From Endozoicomonas sp. SCSIO W0465 (lineage in GTDB: Bacteria > Pseudomonadota > Gammaproteobacteria > Pseudomonadales > Endozoicomonadaceae), in contig NZ_CP092417.1 of assembly GCF_023716865.1 (NCBI RefSeq), forward strand, positions 660,001 through 724,000: a stretch of DNA of 64,000 bases, written 5' to 3'. Shown here one piece after another: positions 52,694-61,087 of this stretch. Below the pieces are notes generated by a model. That model was not told the DNA's origin. It saw only the letters and a program-made list of their open reading frames with translations, and ran no database searches. Position 1 is the stretch's first letter; every line of letters begins with the position of its first letter. A program made the translations under genes and the position numbers.

Positions 52694-54358
52694 TTAACCG
52701 GTTATTCCGATCTGGCCATCACCAGATGCAGTATGAGGTGTCTGCCGGGTGGTTCCACTACTTGAGACACTATGAATGTATTGCAAGGCAGTTTGAATGT
52801 ATTCAATAAGGTCGGCTCTTTCACTCCTTGGTGGTAAATGTCTGGTCCCACTGAAGTTGTTTTCAGACTCCAGAATATTAGCAGCTGTTTTAAGAATCCT
52901 GCTATAAGAAGCATTTTTCTTAAATGTTAATTTACCACTATTTTTTCTGTAACTATTGATGGTTTTTAACAGTTCGAAGTACTCAGCTTCTATTTTGTCT
53001 TCTTCGCTTTGCTCATACCAATTGCTGACTACCTTGGCCACCTCCGGATTGACATGTTCCAATGGGTTATCTGGCTCATATGGCAGGCTTCTTAAATAGC
53101 CTAACCGCAATATGTGCATCGTTATTTCTGATATGGAGCCGTCAATGGCATCTGCAGCAATGATGAAAACATGTGCGGGAGTAATCCAGGGTAGATTCAA
53201 ATTATATATCCCCAAAATATTCTGTGTCTTACGGATTAACGTCATCATCACTTTAGAGTGCCGATCAAACTCAGGAGCTTGCCAATTAAAATCAACCTGG
53301 TCGTTCGCGCCTGAAACTTTAATTGCTGGTGCGGTGATTCTCAGCTGTGATTCTTCGCTGGTTTTTCTGTTCCCTGGGCAATCCATGCCTTGTTGCAACG
53401 TGTCTGAACTGACCGACGGTGGTTGGCTTATGGAAGTATTCATGGGTAATGGGTTGGGTCGATTACCCGAACTTGACCAGACGGTAGTCGTATGAGTGGT
53501 TGCAGATTGCTTTGGTATTGGTGACTGCAAGGGGTATAAAGGGGTTGTCGCAAGATGTTGTTCAAGCTGATTTATATGGCTTGCAGGGTATAAGTTTTTA
53601 TCGGTAAAGGTAGCTTGATCGCTGATATTAGTCATGGTGTATGGGGAATGTTTTGTGCGCTGAAATGCCCCAAATTCTGCGTGTCGGTTCCAATCCGGGT
53701 GGTGTGGACGCTTCCGTGGGGGAGCATGGGGAGCACTCTGTACAAAGCTTTCTGATTTTACCAGTGCAGGTGCCCCGGATTGGCTGTCACACAACTTACT
53801 CAGAAATTCAGTGATTTCTTCATCTTGCCGATCTGCCATGGATTTTAACAGCGGTTGATGCCATTGCATCGGTTCCGGATAACGGCTTCCATCGGTGCTG
53901 GAAAAAGGATTTGTGGATGGATTGCCGTTGACCTGATGGGCTTGTACGGGGATGTAAGGCATGCTGGCTGGCGTCAGGGGGATGTACCTGCCCTGGTGGA
54001 TTGTTTGATACTGGGAGGCCTGCCAATTGGCACCGGAAAAATCCCAATTCAACATGGGCGTCGTGGGGAACGTTGGCTGTTGTTGTGGCTGCTTATTAAA
54101 GTACGGCTGGTGTGTATAGTTGGTACTGATTCTGGCGAGCGGTAACGGGGTGGTTGCTGGTTGGTCTGAATGAAAATGATGCTGATTGGATTTCAGCCCC
54201 TGTGTACCCATGGTTCTGGTGATGTTAATCCGTTTATGTTTAAAGACCTCATCCGGATTGGGGTCGTTGATAGCAGATTGACCGTAAGCGGTCTGTTGTG
54301 GTGTGGCGCCTGTTGGATAATAAACATTACCTGTATGGTGAAAAGAGCCTGGAGTCAT
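52694..54358 (-). CDS. Unknown protein with Pro/Gln/Ser-rich N-terminal two thirds
   Basis: 554 residues from the ATG at 54358 (a TTG four codons upstream is less likely). Residues 1-~360 are rich in Pro, Gln, Ser, Thr, His and Tyr (for example YFNKQPQQQPTFPTTP), as in the leader of the repeat protein at 15230. About 365-530 is helical and probably globular (MMTLIRKTQNILGIYNLNLPW, HVFIIAADAIDGSISEI). No family recognised, no signal peptide, no membrane helix. Composition and neighbours suggest a host-directed effector, unproven. Confidence 0.7.
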   Translation of the reverse strand: MTPGSFHHTGNVYYPTGATPQQTAYGQSAINDPNPDEVFKHKRINITRTMGTQGLKSNQHHFHSDQPATTPLPLARISTNYTHQPYFNKQPQQQPTFPTTPMLNWDFSGANWQASQYQTIHQGRYIPLTPASMPYIPVQAHQVNGNPSTNPFSSTDGSRYPEPMQWHQPLLKSMADRQDEEITEFLSKLCDSQSGAPALVKSESFVQSAPHAPPRKRPHHPDWNRHAEFGAFQRTKHSPYTMTNISDQATFTDKNLYPASHINQLEQHLATTPLYPLQSPIPKQSATTHTTTVWSSSGNRPNPLPMNTSISQPPSVSSDTLQQGMDCPGNRKTSEESQLRITAPAIKVSGANDQVDFNWQAPEFDRHSKVMMTLIRKTQNILGIYNLNLPWITPAHVFIIAADAIDGSISEITMHILRLGYLRSLPYEPDNPLEHVNPEVAKVVSNWYEQSEEDKIEAEYFELLKTINSYRKNSGKLTFKKNASYSRILKTAANILESENNFSGTRHLPPRSERADLIEYIQTALQYIHSVSSSGTTRQTPHTASGDGQIGITG

Positions 54359-54485
54359 AAAGTAAACCAACTTTAATGATTTAAGGAACGGTAAGGAAAA
54401 TTACTGGACAATCACTCAGAGCTGATTTAGTTCATCCTGTGAAGTAAAAGTTCCCGATTTATATTTTTTTTCTAACGTCAGTAGC

Positions 54486-54557
54486 AAAAGCCCTCAACAA
54501 ACACTGGCTACCGCATTGTTTGAGGGCTAGCCCGGATATATGAAATATCCGGGCTAG
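54486..54557 (-). terminator. Double hairpin terminator after amiB
   Basis: Just past the amiB stop the minus strand forms a perfect 13-bp stem (54527-54539 with 54545-54557, CTAGCCCGGATAT arm), then a second stem with GCCCTCAA arms (54490-54500 with 54516-54527) followed by TTTT (54489-54486). Confidence 0.75.
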
Positions 54558-54560
54558 AGT

Positions 54561-56030
54561 TTAATTTGGAATCACCAACACCTGACCAACACGAATATTA
54601 TTGGCACTGGATAACCGGTTAGCACGCTTCAGATCATTCATACTGATATCAAACTGGTCAGCAATCTCTGACAGCGTATCCCCGGGCTTGATCACGTACC
54701 GTGATGGCCGGGTGTTAAGGGTGCCATCCTGCTTCCACTTGGCAATCAGCGTGTCCGGTGGCGGCTTGTTATAAAACCAGCTTTTCGCACCATTGAAAAT
54801 GGCTGTCGCCATCGCTTTCTGGTGGCTGTGGCTCTTCAGTTTTCTGGCCTCTTCCGGATTGGTGATAAATCCAGTTTCTACCAGGATGGATGGAATGTCC
54901 GGAGATTTGAGTACCACAAAACCTGCCTGCTCCACCTGTTTTTTATGAAGCCGGTTAATTCCCCCCATATTGGCCAGAACTTTATTACCCACTTCCAGAC
55001 TGGACGATAACGTTGAGGTCATGGACAGATCCAGCAGAACGCCCGCCAGAATATCATCCTTATCTCCCAGGGAAATACCATCTTCACCGCCAATCTGATC
55101 CGATGCGTTCTCTTTCTGGGCCAGCCAGCGAGCAGTTTCCGATGTGGCACCACTGCGTGACAGGGCATAGACAGACGCCCCTTTGGCACGACGATCTTTA
55201 AAGCCATCCGCATGAATGGAGATAAACAGATCGGCGTTATTATCCCGGGCTATCTTGGTACGACGACGCAGATCAATATAATAATCACCTGTGCGAACCA
55301 GAACGGGCCGAAACCCCTTTTCTCTACCCAACAGGGCTGCCAGCTCTTTCGCTATCGCCAGGGTTACATGTTTCTCATAGCCGCCACCGTAGGCAATGGC
55401 CCCGGGATCCTCCCCACCGTGACCGGCATCTATCGCCACCACAATATCCCGATGACCAGCGGGCTTGGGTTTTATCACTGGCTTTGGTTTTCTGCTCTCA
55501 TCATCAAACAGGTCAACGACCAGACGGTGGCCATACGTCGCATTGGGTTTAAGCAGAAAACTGTCGCTGGACACTTTTTCACTCAGGTCCAGCACGATAC
55601 GCAGGTCATTCTGATTACGAGCACCATGGCGGATATTTTGAATTGGCGTATCCTTCAGCTGCAGGCTACTGAATGAGCCGCTGAGCCGGGCACCATCAAC
55701 ATCAATAACCAGTCGACTGGGGTTATTCAGATGGAATTTGTTGTGCTCAACCGCATCGGAAACATCAAACACCAGCCGTGTTTTATCCGGTGACCGCCAG
55801 AGCCTGACATTTTTAATCAGCTTATAGACCGCTTCGGCAACCTGGGCTTTCAGGGCTGAAAGGCCCACTGCCAGGATACCCAGCTGCTTTATGAAACGAC
55901 GTCTACCATTCGAAAATACCGGGGCAGCCTCATTTGCAGAGGGGGCTTTTTTACGGGTAAGTGTTGCTGCCCATGGTTTTATGTCAAGCATGTTCAGACC
56001 CCGGCGAACAATCCCTGTTCTCTGACTCAT
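54561..56030 (-). CDS. amiB: N-acetylmuramoyl-L-alanine amidase (AMIN-Amidase_3-LysM)
   Basis: 489 residues. A twin-arginine-like signal is at GRRRFIKQLGILAVGLSA (~42-60), preceded by a cytoplasmic leader. AMIN domain ~75-180. Amidase_3 ~195-415, with zinc ligands in IDAGHGGEDPGA, Glu of YEKHVTL and His of ISIHADG, and catalytic Glu in VETGFI. A LysM module (YVIKPGDTLSEIADQFD) closes the protein. It splits septal peptidoglycan during daughter-cell separation. Its start overlaps the tsaE stop by 4 bp (ATGA), which supports the ATG at 56030. In many gammaproteobacteria mutL would follow directly; here an effector-like gene and TA modules do. Confidence 0.93.
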   Translation of the reverse strand: MSQRTGIVRRGLNMLDIKPWAATLTRKKAPSANEAAPVFSNGRRRFIKQLGILAVGLSALKAQVAEAVYKLIKNVRLWRSPDKTRLVFDVSDAVEHNKFHLNNPSRLVIDVDGARLSGSFSSLQLKDTPIQNIRHGARNQNDLRIVLDLSEKVSSDSFLLKPNATYGHRLVVDLFDDESRKPKPVIKPKPAGHRDIVVAIDAGHGGEDPGAIAYGGGYEKHVTLAIAKELAALLGREKGFRPVLVRTGDYYIDLRRRTKIARDNNADLFISIHADGFKDRRAKGASVYALSRSGATSETARWLAQKENASDQIGGEDGISLGDKDDILAGVLLDLSMTSTLSSSLEVGNKVLANMGGINRLHKKQVEQAGFVVLKSPDIPSILVETGFITNPEEARKLKSHSHQKAMATAIFNGAKSWFYNKPPPDTLIAKWKQDGTLNTRPSRYVIKPGDTLSEIADQFDISMNDLKRANRLSSANNIRVGQVLVIPN

Positions 56031-56560
56031 CCGCCCCCCTTAAGCACTTTCAAGGTGTCCAGCGCTCTCATCCCTGTTTCAGTACCTGCGACAATCGTCG
56101 CTTTCCTTCCGGGCAAATCACTCTTGTCAGCACTCTTTTCGGCACTTTTGTCAGCATTCCTGTCAAAAAAATGATAGGCAAAGGTAATGTCCAGATCAGC
56201 TTCTGGCAGTTCCCCCTGTCCGCGAGATGGCCACTCAACCAGACAAAGCGCTGCTTCACTGAAATAGTCGCGGCCACCAATAAACTCTAACTCTTCAGGG
56301 TCGGCCAGGCGATAAAGGTCAAAGTGGTAAACCCTGTGGTGATTGACTTCGTAAGGCTCTACCAGAGTATAGGTTGGGCTTTTTACAGCACCCTGATGAC
56401 CAAGATGCCGCAGGACGCCCCGGCAGAACGTGGTCTTACCCGCGCCAAGATCACCATGCAGAAAAACAATTCCCCGGTCACCCAGGGCTTCTGCCAGATG
56501 ACCCCCCAGCGCCACCATGGCGTCTTCATTTTCTATCAGCAGTTCGTATCTGCCTTGCAT
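56027..56560 (-). CDS. tsaE: tRNA threonylcarbamoyladenosine biosynthesis ATPase TsaE
   Basis: 177 residues from the ATG at 56560 (GGAAAGG upstream); the longer frame begins at a TTG at 56608 inside nnr. Walker A is LHGDLGAGKTTFCRG, then SPTYTLVEPY, HFDLYRLADPEEL and LVEWPSRG, all TsaE hallmarks. It works with TsaB/TsaD in t6A37 tRNA modification. The C-terminal region has a short acidic/basic repeat (ADKS/AEKS/ADKS) not usual in TsaE, another example of in-frame microrepeats. Operon with nnr and amiB. Confidence 0.93.
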   Translation of the reverse strand: MQGRYELLIENEDAMVALGGHLAEALGDRGIVFLHGDLGAGKTTFCRGVLRHLGHQGAVKSPTYTLVEPYEVNHHRVYHFDLYRLADPEELEFIGGRDYFSEAALCLVEWPSRGQGELPEADLDITFAYHFFDRNADKSAEKSADKSDLPGRKATIVAGTETGMRALDTLKVLKGGG

Positions 56561-56597
56561 AAGCCTTTCCACACAGTCAGTTACCAATGTCTGACCC

Positions 56598-58202
56598 TTA
56601 ATGACCAATGATAAAATTCAGTCGTTGTCGAATAACCGGCAGCAATTCTGTTGCCCGCAGGCCGGTTTCACCCTGACCGGCAACTACCTCATCCGCTGCA
56701 GATGCATGCAGCCAGGCGGCCATTTGAGCAGCCTTGAAAGGTGACAGCCCCTGTGCCAGCAGGGCGCCAATAACGCCACTGAGGACATCACCCATGCCCG
56801 CCACAGCCATACCGGGGTTGCCGTCAGAGCACAGCGCTGTGTTTTGGCCATCAAAAATCAGTGTCCCCGCCCCTTTTAACAGCAGGACTGTATCTTGTTG
56901 CCTTGCCACTCCATGCTCTGCAGTAAGCGCGGTTAATTGTCGATGACTGTCTACCACTGCTGTAAATCGATTTTTCTGAATCGTTGGCACATCCAAACCC
57001 GATAAACGGGCCAGCTCACCCGGATGAGGGGTGAAAATCATCGGTGACTTTCGTCCCTTTAGCAATTGTGGATGATCCGATAAAAGGTTAAGGGCATCAG
57101 CATCAAGTACCAGTGGGCACTTTGCCGCCAGCGCATCTTTCAGCAGTTTCAGACCCCAGTCATCGCTACCCAGACCGGGGCCAATAACGATGACCTGCTT
57201 GCCGTTGGCAAGCGTACCCAGACCGGAGCGACTCCTGACCGCTGTCCCCATCACCTCCGGGCAGCGAGCAGCCAGCGCACAAAGGTGTTGTTTGCGAGTA
57301 ACCACCGTAACACGGCCAGCACCGCAATGGATGGCAGACTCTGCAGCCATGATGATCGCTCCCGGCATCCCTTTGTTACCGCCGATGAGCAGCACATGCC
57401 CAAAATCACCTTTGTGGGCTGCACGGCTCCTGGGTGAAAGCCAACCGCGCAGCTGGCCCGGAGAAATTCGGTGACAACCAGAGGGAACGGATTGATAAAC
57501 CGATTCAGGAACGCTCAGGCTATTAAATACCAGCTCACCACAGTACTCAGGCCCCTGTCCTGTCATTAGACCCTGCTTCAGACCGATAAAAGAGACAGTA
57601 AGTTTGGCCTTGACTGCTACTCCCAGGGGGACTCCGGTATCAGCGCACAGGCCGGACGGGATATCCACAGCACACACCGGCTTTTCAAGATGATTCAGGC
57701 GTGTTATGGCCTCTTTATAGTCGCCTCGCACATGACCGGAAAGCCCGGTGCCGAGCATGGCATCCACAACCACATCCAAATCCACATCCACATCCACATC
57801 CACATCCACATCCGCAGCCGCAGCCACATTCCCACAGAGGGACTGTCCACTGTCGTAAGGTCGAATAACTACGCCGGCATCAGTGCAGGCCTGCCAGGCG
57901 GTCAGGGCATCGCCGGTCAGTTCTGCCGGATTTTTAAAGGCCAGCACTGAAACGTTCAGCCCTTGCTCTTTTGCCTGTTTGGCCACCAGATAACCATCGC
58001 CGCCATTGTTTCCTGCCCCGCACAATACCAGCAGGGTTCTGGCTTCTGGCCAGAAGCGGACAATGGTAGACAGAACCGTGCTGGCTGCTCTGGCCATTAG
58101 CTGAAAACCCGGGATGCCTGCCTGATGAATGGCCACATGATCCAGCTGTCGAACCTGATCCGCTGTGTAGAGAGACTCTGGTAAGCTCTTATTCATAAGC
58201 AT
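56598..58202 (-). CDS. nnr: Bifunctional NAD(P)HX epimerase/dehydratase
   Basis: 534 residues from the ATG at 58202, where a YjeF_N-type start (LPESLYTADQVRQLD) follows; another ATG two codons later is equally possible, and the ORF reaches back to 58376 into the divergent promoter region. N-terminal epimerase: LCGAGNNGGDGYLVA and DAMLGTGLSG, VDIPSGLCADTG. C-terminal dehydratase: VIGPGLGS, DADALNLLS, TPHPGELARLSG and GNPGMAVAGMGDVLSG. It repairs hydrated NADH/NADPH. A 6-bp repeat run (about 57772-57818) encodes DVDVDVDVDVDLD in a loop of the epimerase domain. Confidence 0.94.
   Translation of the reverse strand: MLMNKSLPESLYTADQVRQLDHVAIHQAGIPGFQLMARAASTVLSTIVRFWPEARTLLVLCGAGNNGGDGYLVAKQAKEQGLNVSVLAFKNPAELTGDALTAWQACTDAGVVIRPYDSGQSLCGNVAAAADVDVDVDVDVDLDVVVDAMLGTGLSGHVRGDYKEAITRLNHLEKPVCAVDIPSGLCADTGVPLGVAVKAKLTVSFIGLKQGLMTGQGPEYCGELVFNSLSVPESVYQSVPSGCHRISPGQLRGWLSPRSRAAHKGDFGHVLLIGGNKGMPGAIIMAAESAIHCGAGRVTVVTRKQHLCALAARCPEVMGTAVRSRSGLGTLANGKQVIVIGPGLGSDDWGLKLLKDALAAKCPLVLDADALNLLSDHPQLLKGRKSPMIFTPHPGELARLSGLDVPTIQKNRFTAVVDSHRQLTALTAEHGVARQQDTVLLLKGAGTLIFDGQNTALCSDGNPGMAVAGMGDVLSGVIGALLAQGLSPFKAAQMAAWLHASAADEVVAGQGETGLRATELLPVIRQRLNFIIGH
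57772..57818. repeat. 6-bp tandem repeat inside nnr
   Basis: About seven CATCCA-type units in a row encode alternating Asp-Val, directly before VVDAMLGTGLSG of the epimerase domain. Confidence 0.9.
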
Positions 58203-58347
58203 GCCCGCGATGATAGAATACCGATTATATTCTGCATTGAAACGATGCTGTACGTCCCGGCCAAAAGAGTTAATCAATTCTGTGTCTGAACCGTTATCTT
58301 TACCATCCACTTTAACCACATTGACGGACTCATCGCCAGCACCGGAT

Positions 58348-59403
58348 ATGGAACAACTCGTTGAGAATATTCGCACCTGGGCCAGAGAGCTTGGCTTTCA
58401 GGAGATCGGCATCACTGAAGCGAAAATACCTGACCATGATGTTAAGCATCTGGAAGCGTGGCTGGATAAAGGCTATCACGGCGATATGGCCTATATGGCC
58501 CGGCACCGGGAACTGCGGGCACAACCGGAGCAACTGCACCCCGGGTCATTGCGGGTTATTTCTGCACGCATGGATTACCTGCCTGCCGACACGGAAACCG
58601 TCAAACTGCTCAATGAGCCGGAAAAAGCGTACGTTTCCCGCTATGCATTGGGCCGGGACTACCATAAGTTAATCCGCAAACGGCTCACCCAATTGGGTCA
58701 GCAGATCGAGACAGCGGTTGGTGAACATGGCTATCGCGCTTTTGTGGACAGTGCCCCGGTCATGGAACGTCCGTTGGCGCAACAGGCGGGACTGGGCTGG
58801 ATGGGCAAGCACTCCCTGATACTGAACCGTCAGGCAGGCTCATTTTTCTTTCTGGGGGAACTGTTCACCAATCTCCCTCTGCCTGTGGATAAACCCTACG
58901 AAAAGAATCACTGCGGCCGCTGTACTTCCTGCATGGATAAATGCCCCACCCAAGCCATTGTTGCCCCCTATCAGGTGGATGCCCGGCGCTGTATCTCTTA
59001 TCTGACCATCGAAAACAAGGGCCCCATTCCTGAAGCGCTGCGTCCTCTGATGGGAAACCGCATCTATGGCTGTGATGACTGCCAGCTGGCCTGCCCCTGG
59101 AATCGTTTTGCCAAACCAACCCTGGAACAAGACTTCCAACCTCGCCATCACCTGGATAGCAGTGACCTGGTGGAACTGTTCAACTGGAGTGAAGCTCAGT
59201 TTCTGGAACGAACGGCTGGTTCACCGATCCGCAGGGCGGGTTATGAGAGCTGGCTGCGGAATATTGCCGTTGCCCTGGGTAATGCCCCGGGCAGTGATAG
59301 CATCATCATTGCCGCCCTGAAAAGCCGTCTGGATTATCCTTCAGAGCTGGTTCAGGAACATATCCAATGGGCATTGGAGCAACACGTCGCAGGAACTAAT
59401 TAA
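58348..59403 (+). CDS. queG: Epoxyqueuosine reductase QueG
   Basis: 351 residues from the ATG at 58348, where the family start (MEQLVENIRTWARELGF) lies; the ORF runs back to 58201 with sequence unlike QueG. Cobalamin/nitroreductase-like domain: VDSAPVMERPLAQQAGLGWMGK (split by residues 180-200). Two 4Fe-4S clusters: CGRCTSCMDKCPTQAI and GCDDCQLACPWN. HEAT-like C-terminus. It reduces epoxyqueuosine to queuosine in tRNA. Divergent from nnr as in E. coli. Confidence 0.94.
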   Translation: MEQLVENIRTWARELGFQEIGITEAKIPDHDVKHLEAWLDKGYHGDMAYMARHRELRAQPEQLHPGSLRVISARMDYLPADTETVKLLNEPEKAYVSRYALGRDYHKLIRKRLTQLGQQIETAVGEHGYRAFVDSAPVMERPLAQQAGLGWMGKHSLILNRQAGSFFFLGELFTNLPLPVDKPYEKNHCGRCTSCMDKCPTQAIVAPYQVDARRCISYLTIENKGPIPEALRPLMGNRIYGCDDCQLACPWNRFAKPTLEQDFQPRHHLDSSDLVELFNWSEAQFLERTAGSPIRRAGYESWLRNIAVALGNAPGSDSIIIAALKSRLDYPSELVQEHIQWALEQHVAGTN

Positions 59404-59510
59404 GCACCGACCAGTCTAAACATAAGTACCACAATAATTTTGAGCTTCACTGACATTTCTTTCTCTGGCAGGAAGCCCTCAATATTACAATAATGAGAGG
59501 ACTGATCATT

Positions 59511-60281
59511 ATGCATTTAAAAATCTCCCTAACGTTTGTTGTTATTATGTTATTGACCACTGTGGCAAAAGCGGATGACGATTACGCTTTTATTTTCGGT
59601 TATGGCAGCCTTATGCAGACACCTGCCAGAACGGCTACAGCACCGGACCCGGAAGATGCCGTGTATATACCGGTGAAAATCCGGGGAGTAGAACGGCTAT
59701 GGAACTTATGGATCGAGCGCAGTCAGCAGAGAACCCTCGGTGTTGAACCGGGTTCGGCTCCAGACGCCTACGTTAACGGTCTGATCTTTGCGGTAAAAAA
59801 AGACCAGCTTGGCGCTTTCGATGAGCGTGAAGGCCCCGCTTACCAGAGAATCAGGATCCCCATTGAAAACGTTTCTTTTTATCTGGATGCTCATCGGGAT
59901 CTGGTTACTCAGGGCGGACAGAGTACTGAAGTTTTTATTTATTCTCCTCGTACAGCATCAAAGTTCTATTTTGATAAAGGACACGATCACAAGAAAATTG
60001 TCATGTCCTACCTTGATGTGGTTCGTACCGGCTGCGTAGAAATTGACAGAAAACATCAGTTGGACAATCAGTTTATTAACGATTGTGTTCAAACCATGGG
60101 ACTGGACGGGTATGTTATTGAGGATGACCGGAGTGACCCCAGATACCCAAGGTATCCATCGGTACTACTGAAAAAGGCAATGGCAGCTGGCAATGCGGAT
60201 AAAGCAGAAGCAATACAAACTTATATCGAACAGGAATGGGAAATCTATCTGAACACCATATATGAAAAGTGGGGATTCTAA
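59511..60281 (+). CDS. Exported gamma-glutamylcyclotransferase-like protein
   Basis: 256 residues from the ATG at 59511, which has GAGAGGA nine bases upstream (an ATG six codons earlier lacks one). A signal peptide (~1-22, ending KADD) is followed by the GGCT fold: FIFGYGSLMQTPAR, GVERLWNLWIERSQ, and FDEREGPAYQR with the likely catalytic Glu. Family members cleave gamma-glutamyl amines or act as glutathione-specific cyclotransferases; export makes the substrate uncertain. A convergent hairpin separates it from the TRIC gene. Confidence 0.82.
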   Translation: MHLKISLTFVVIMLLTTVAKADDDYAFIFGYGSLMQTPARTATAPDPEDAVYIPVKIRGVERLWNLWIERSQQRTLGVEPGSAPDAYVNGLIFAVKKDQLGAFDEREGPAYQRIRIPIENVSFYLDAHRDLVTQGGQSTEVFIYSPRTASKFYFDKGHDHKKIVMSYLDVVRTGCVEIDRKHQLDNQFINDCVQTMGLDGYVIEDDRSDPRYPRYPSVLLKKAMAAGNADKAEAIQTYIEQEWEIYLNTIYEKWGF

Positions 60282-60297
60282 ATATCTGAGACAAGCT

Positions 60298-60326
60298 GAC
60301 CGATTCTGCTTTTTACAGAACCGGTC
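60298..60326. terminator. Convergent hairpin, likely bidirectional terminator
   Basis: GACCGATTCTG (60298-60308) and CAGAACCGGTC (60316-60326) form an 11-bp stem with one mismatch between two convergent genes. The loop is T-rich; a short T run follows on neither side. Confidence 0.55.
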
Positions 60327-60342
60327 TTAACATACCAATAAT

Positions 60343-60951
60343 TTATATCGGCAAACTGAAACGTGGCAGTGACAAGTCTTTATAAAGTGCTAACAGCCTC
60401 AATACCAACACGGTCAACATGGCAATAACAGTGGTTACGTTACTGTTATGAATCACCGGCTCTAGCAATACAAATGCCGCTCCACCGGCCATGGCGGCTG
60501 ATGCATAAATTTCCTTTCTCAACACCATGGGAACTTCCCCGGCCAGCATATCCCGGATAGCACCACCACCACAGCCAGTGAGCACACCCATCATAATCGC
60601 CACCATTGGCTCCACGCCAAACGACAACGACTTGGTAACACCAATAACGACAAAGACAGCCAGCCCCAGGGCATCAGATACCTGAAGAATCCATTTACTG
60701 CGCTCATGCCACTGGCGAACCACGATGGCAAACAGAGTCGTTGCAAGAATAACCAGTAAGTAGAGCGTATCTTTTATCCAGAATACGGGAGTTGAGGAGA
60801 GTAGAACGTCCCTTATCGTGCCACCCCCAACGGCAGTCACAAAGGCAAGTACCATGGCACCGAACAAATCCATATCTTTCCGACAGGCCAGCCAGACACC
60901 ACTAATGGCGAAAACCGCAGTACCAAAGAGGTCAAGAATATAGAGCAGCAT
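60343..60951 (-). CDS. TRIC/YadS (UPF0126) channel or glycine-transporter family protein
   Basis: 202 residues from the ATG at 60951, which matches the usual family start (MLLYILDLFGTAVFAISG); the frame reaches back to 61020. Two inverted repeats of three helices each carry the family signature: FVTAVGGGTIRDVLL and GVLTGCGGGAIRDMLAG. Inner membrane. Prokaryotic TRIC channels conduct K+, and the E. coli relative YicG/YadS is linked to glycine transport. Monocistronic, start codon without obvious SD. Confidence 0.88.
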   Translation of the reverse strand: MLLYILDLFGTAVFAISGVWLACRKDMDLFGAMVLAFVTAVGGGTIRDVLLSSTPVFWIKDTLYLLVILATTLFAIVVRQWHERSKWILQVSDALGLAVFVVIGVTKSLSFGVEPMVAIMMGVLTGCGGGAIRDMLAGEVPMVLRKEIYASAAMAGGAAFVLLEPVIHNSNVTTVIAMLTVLVLRLLALYKDLSLPRFSLPI

Positions 60952-61087
60952 TAACGAATCTACGAAAAAGTAATTTAACAGACAATTATAGATTTGTTTT
61001 CCACAACGATACATAGCCATATGCCGGTATTCTTTCCGAATACATTCTGGCTGCTAGTCTTCTTACACTTGATGAGGATTAACCGCC

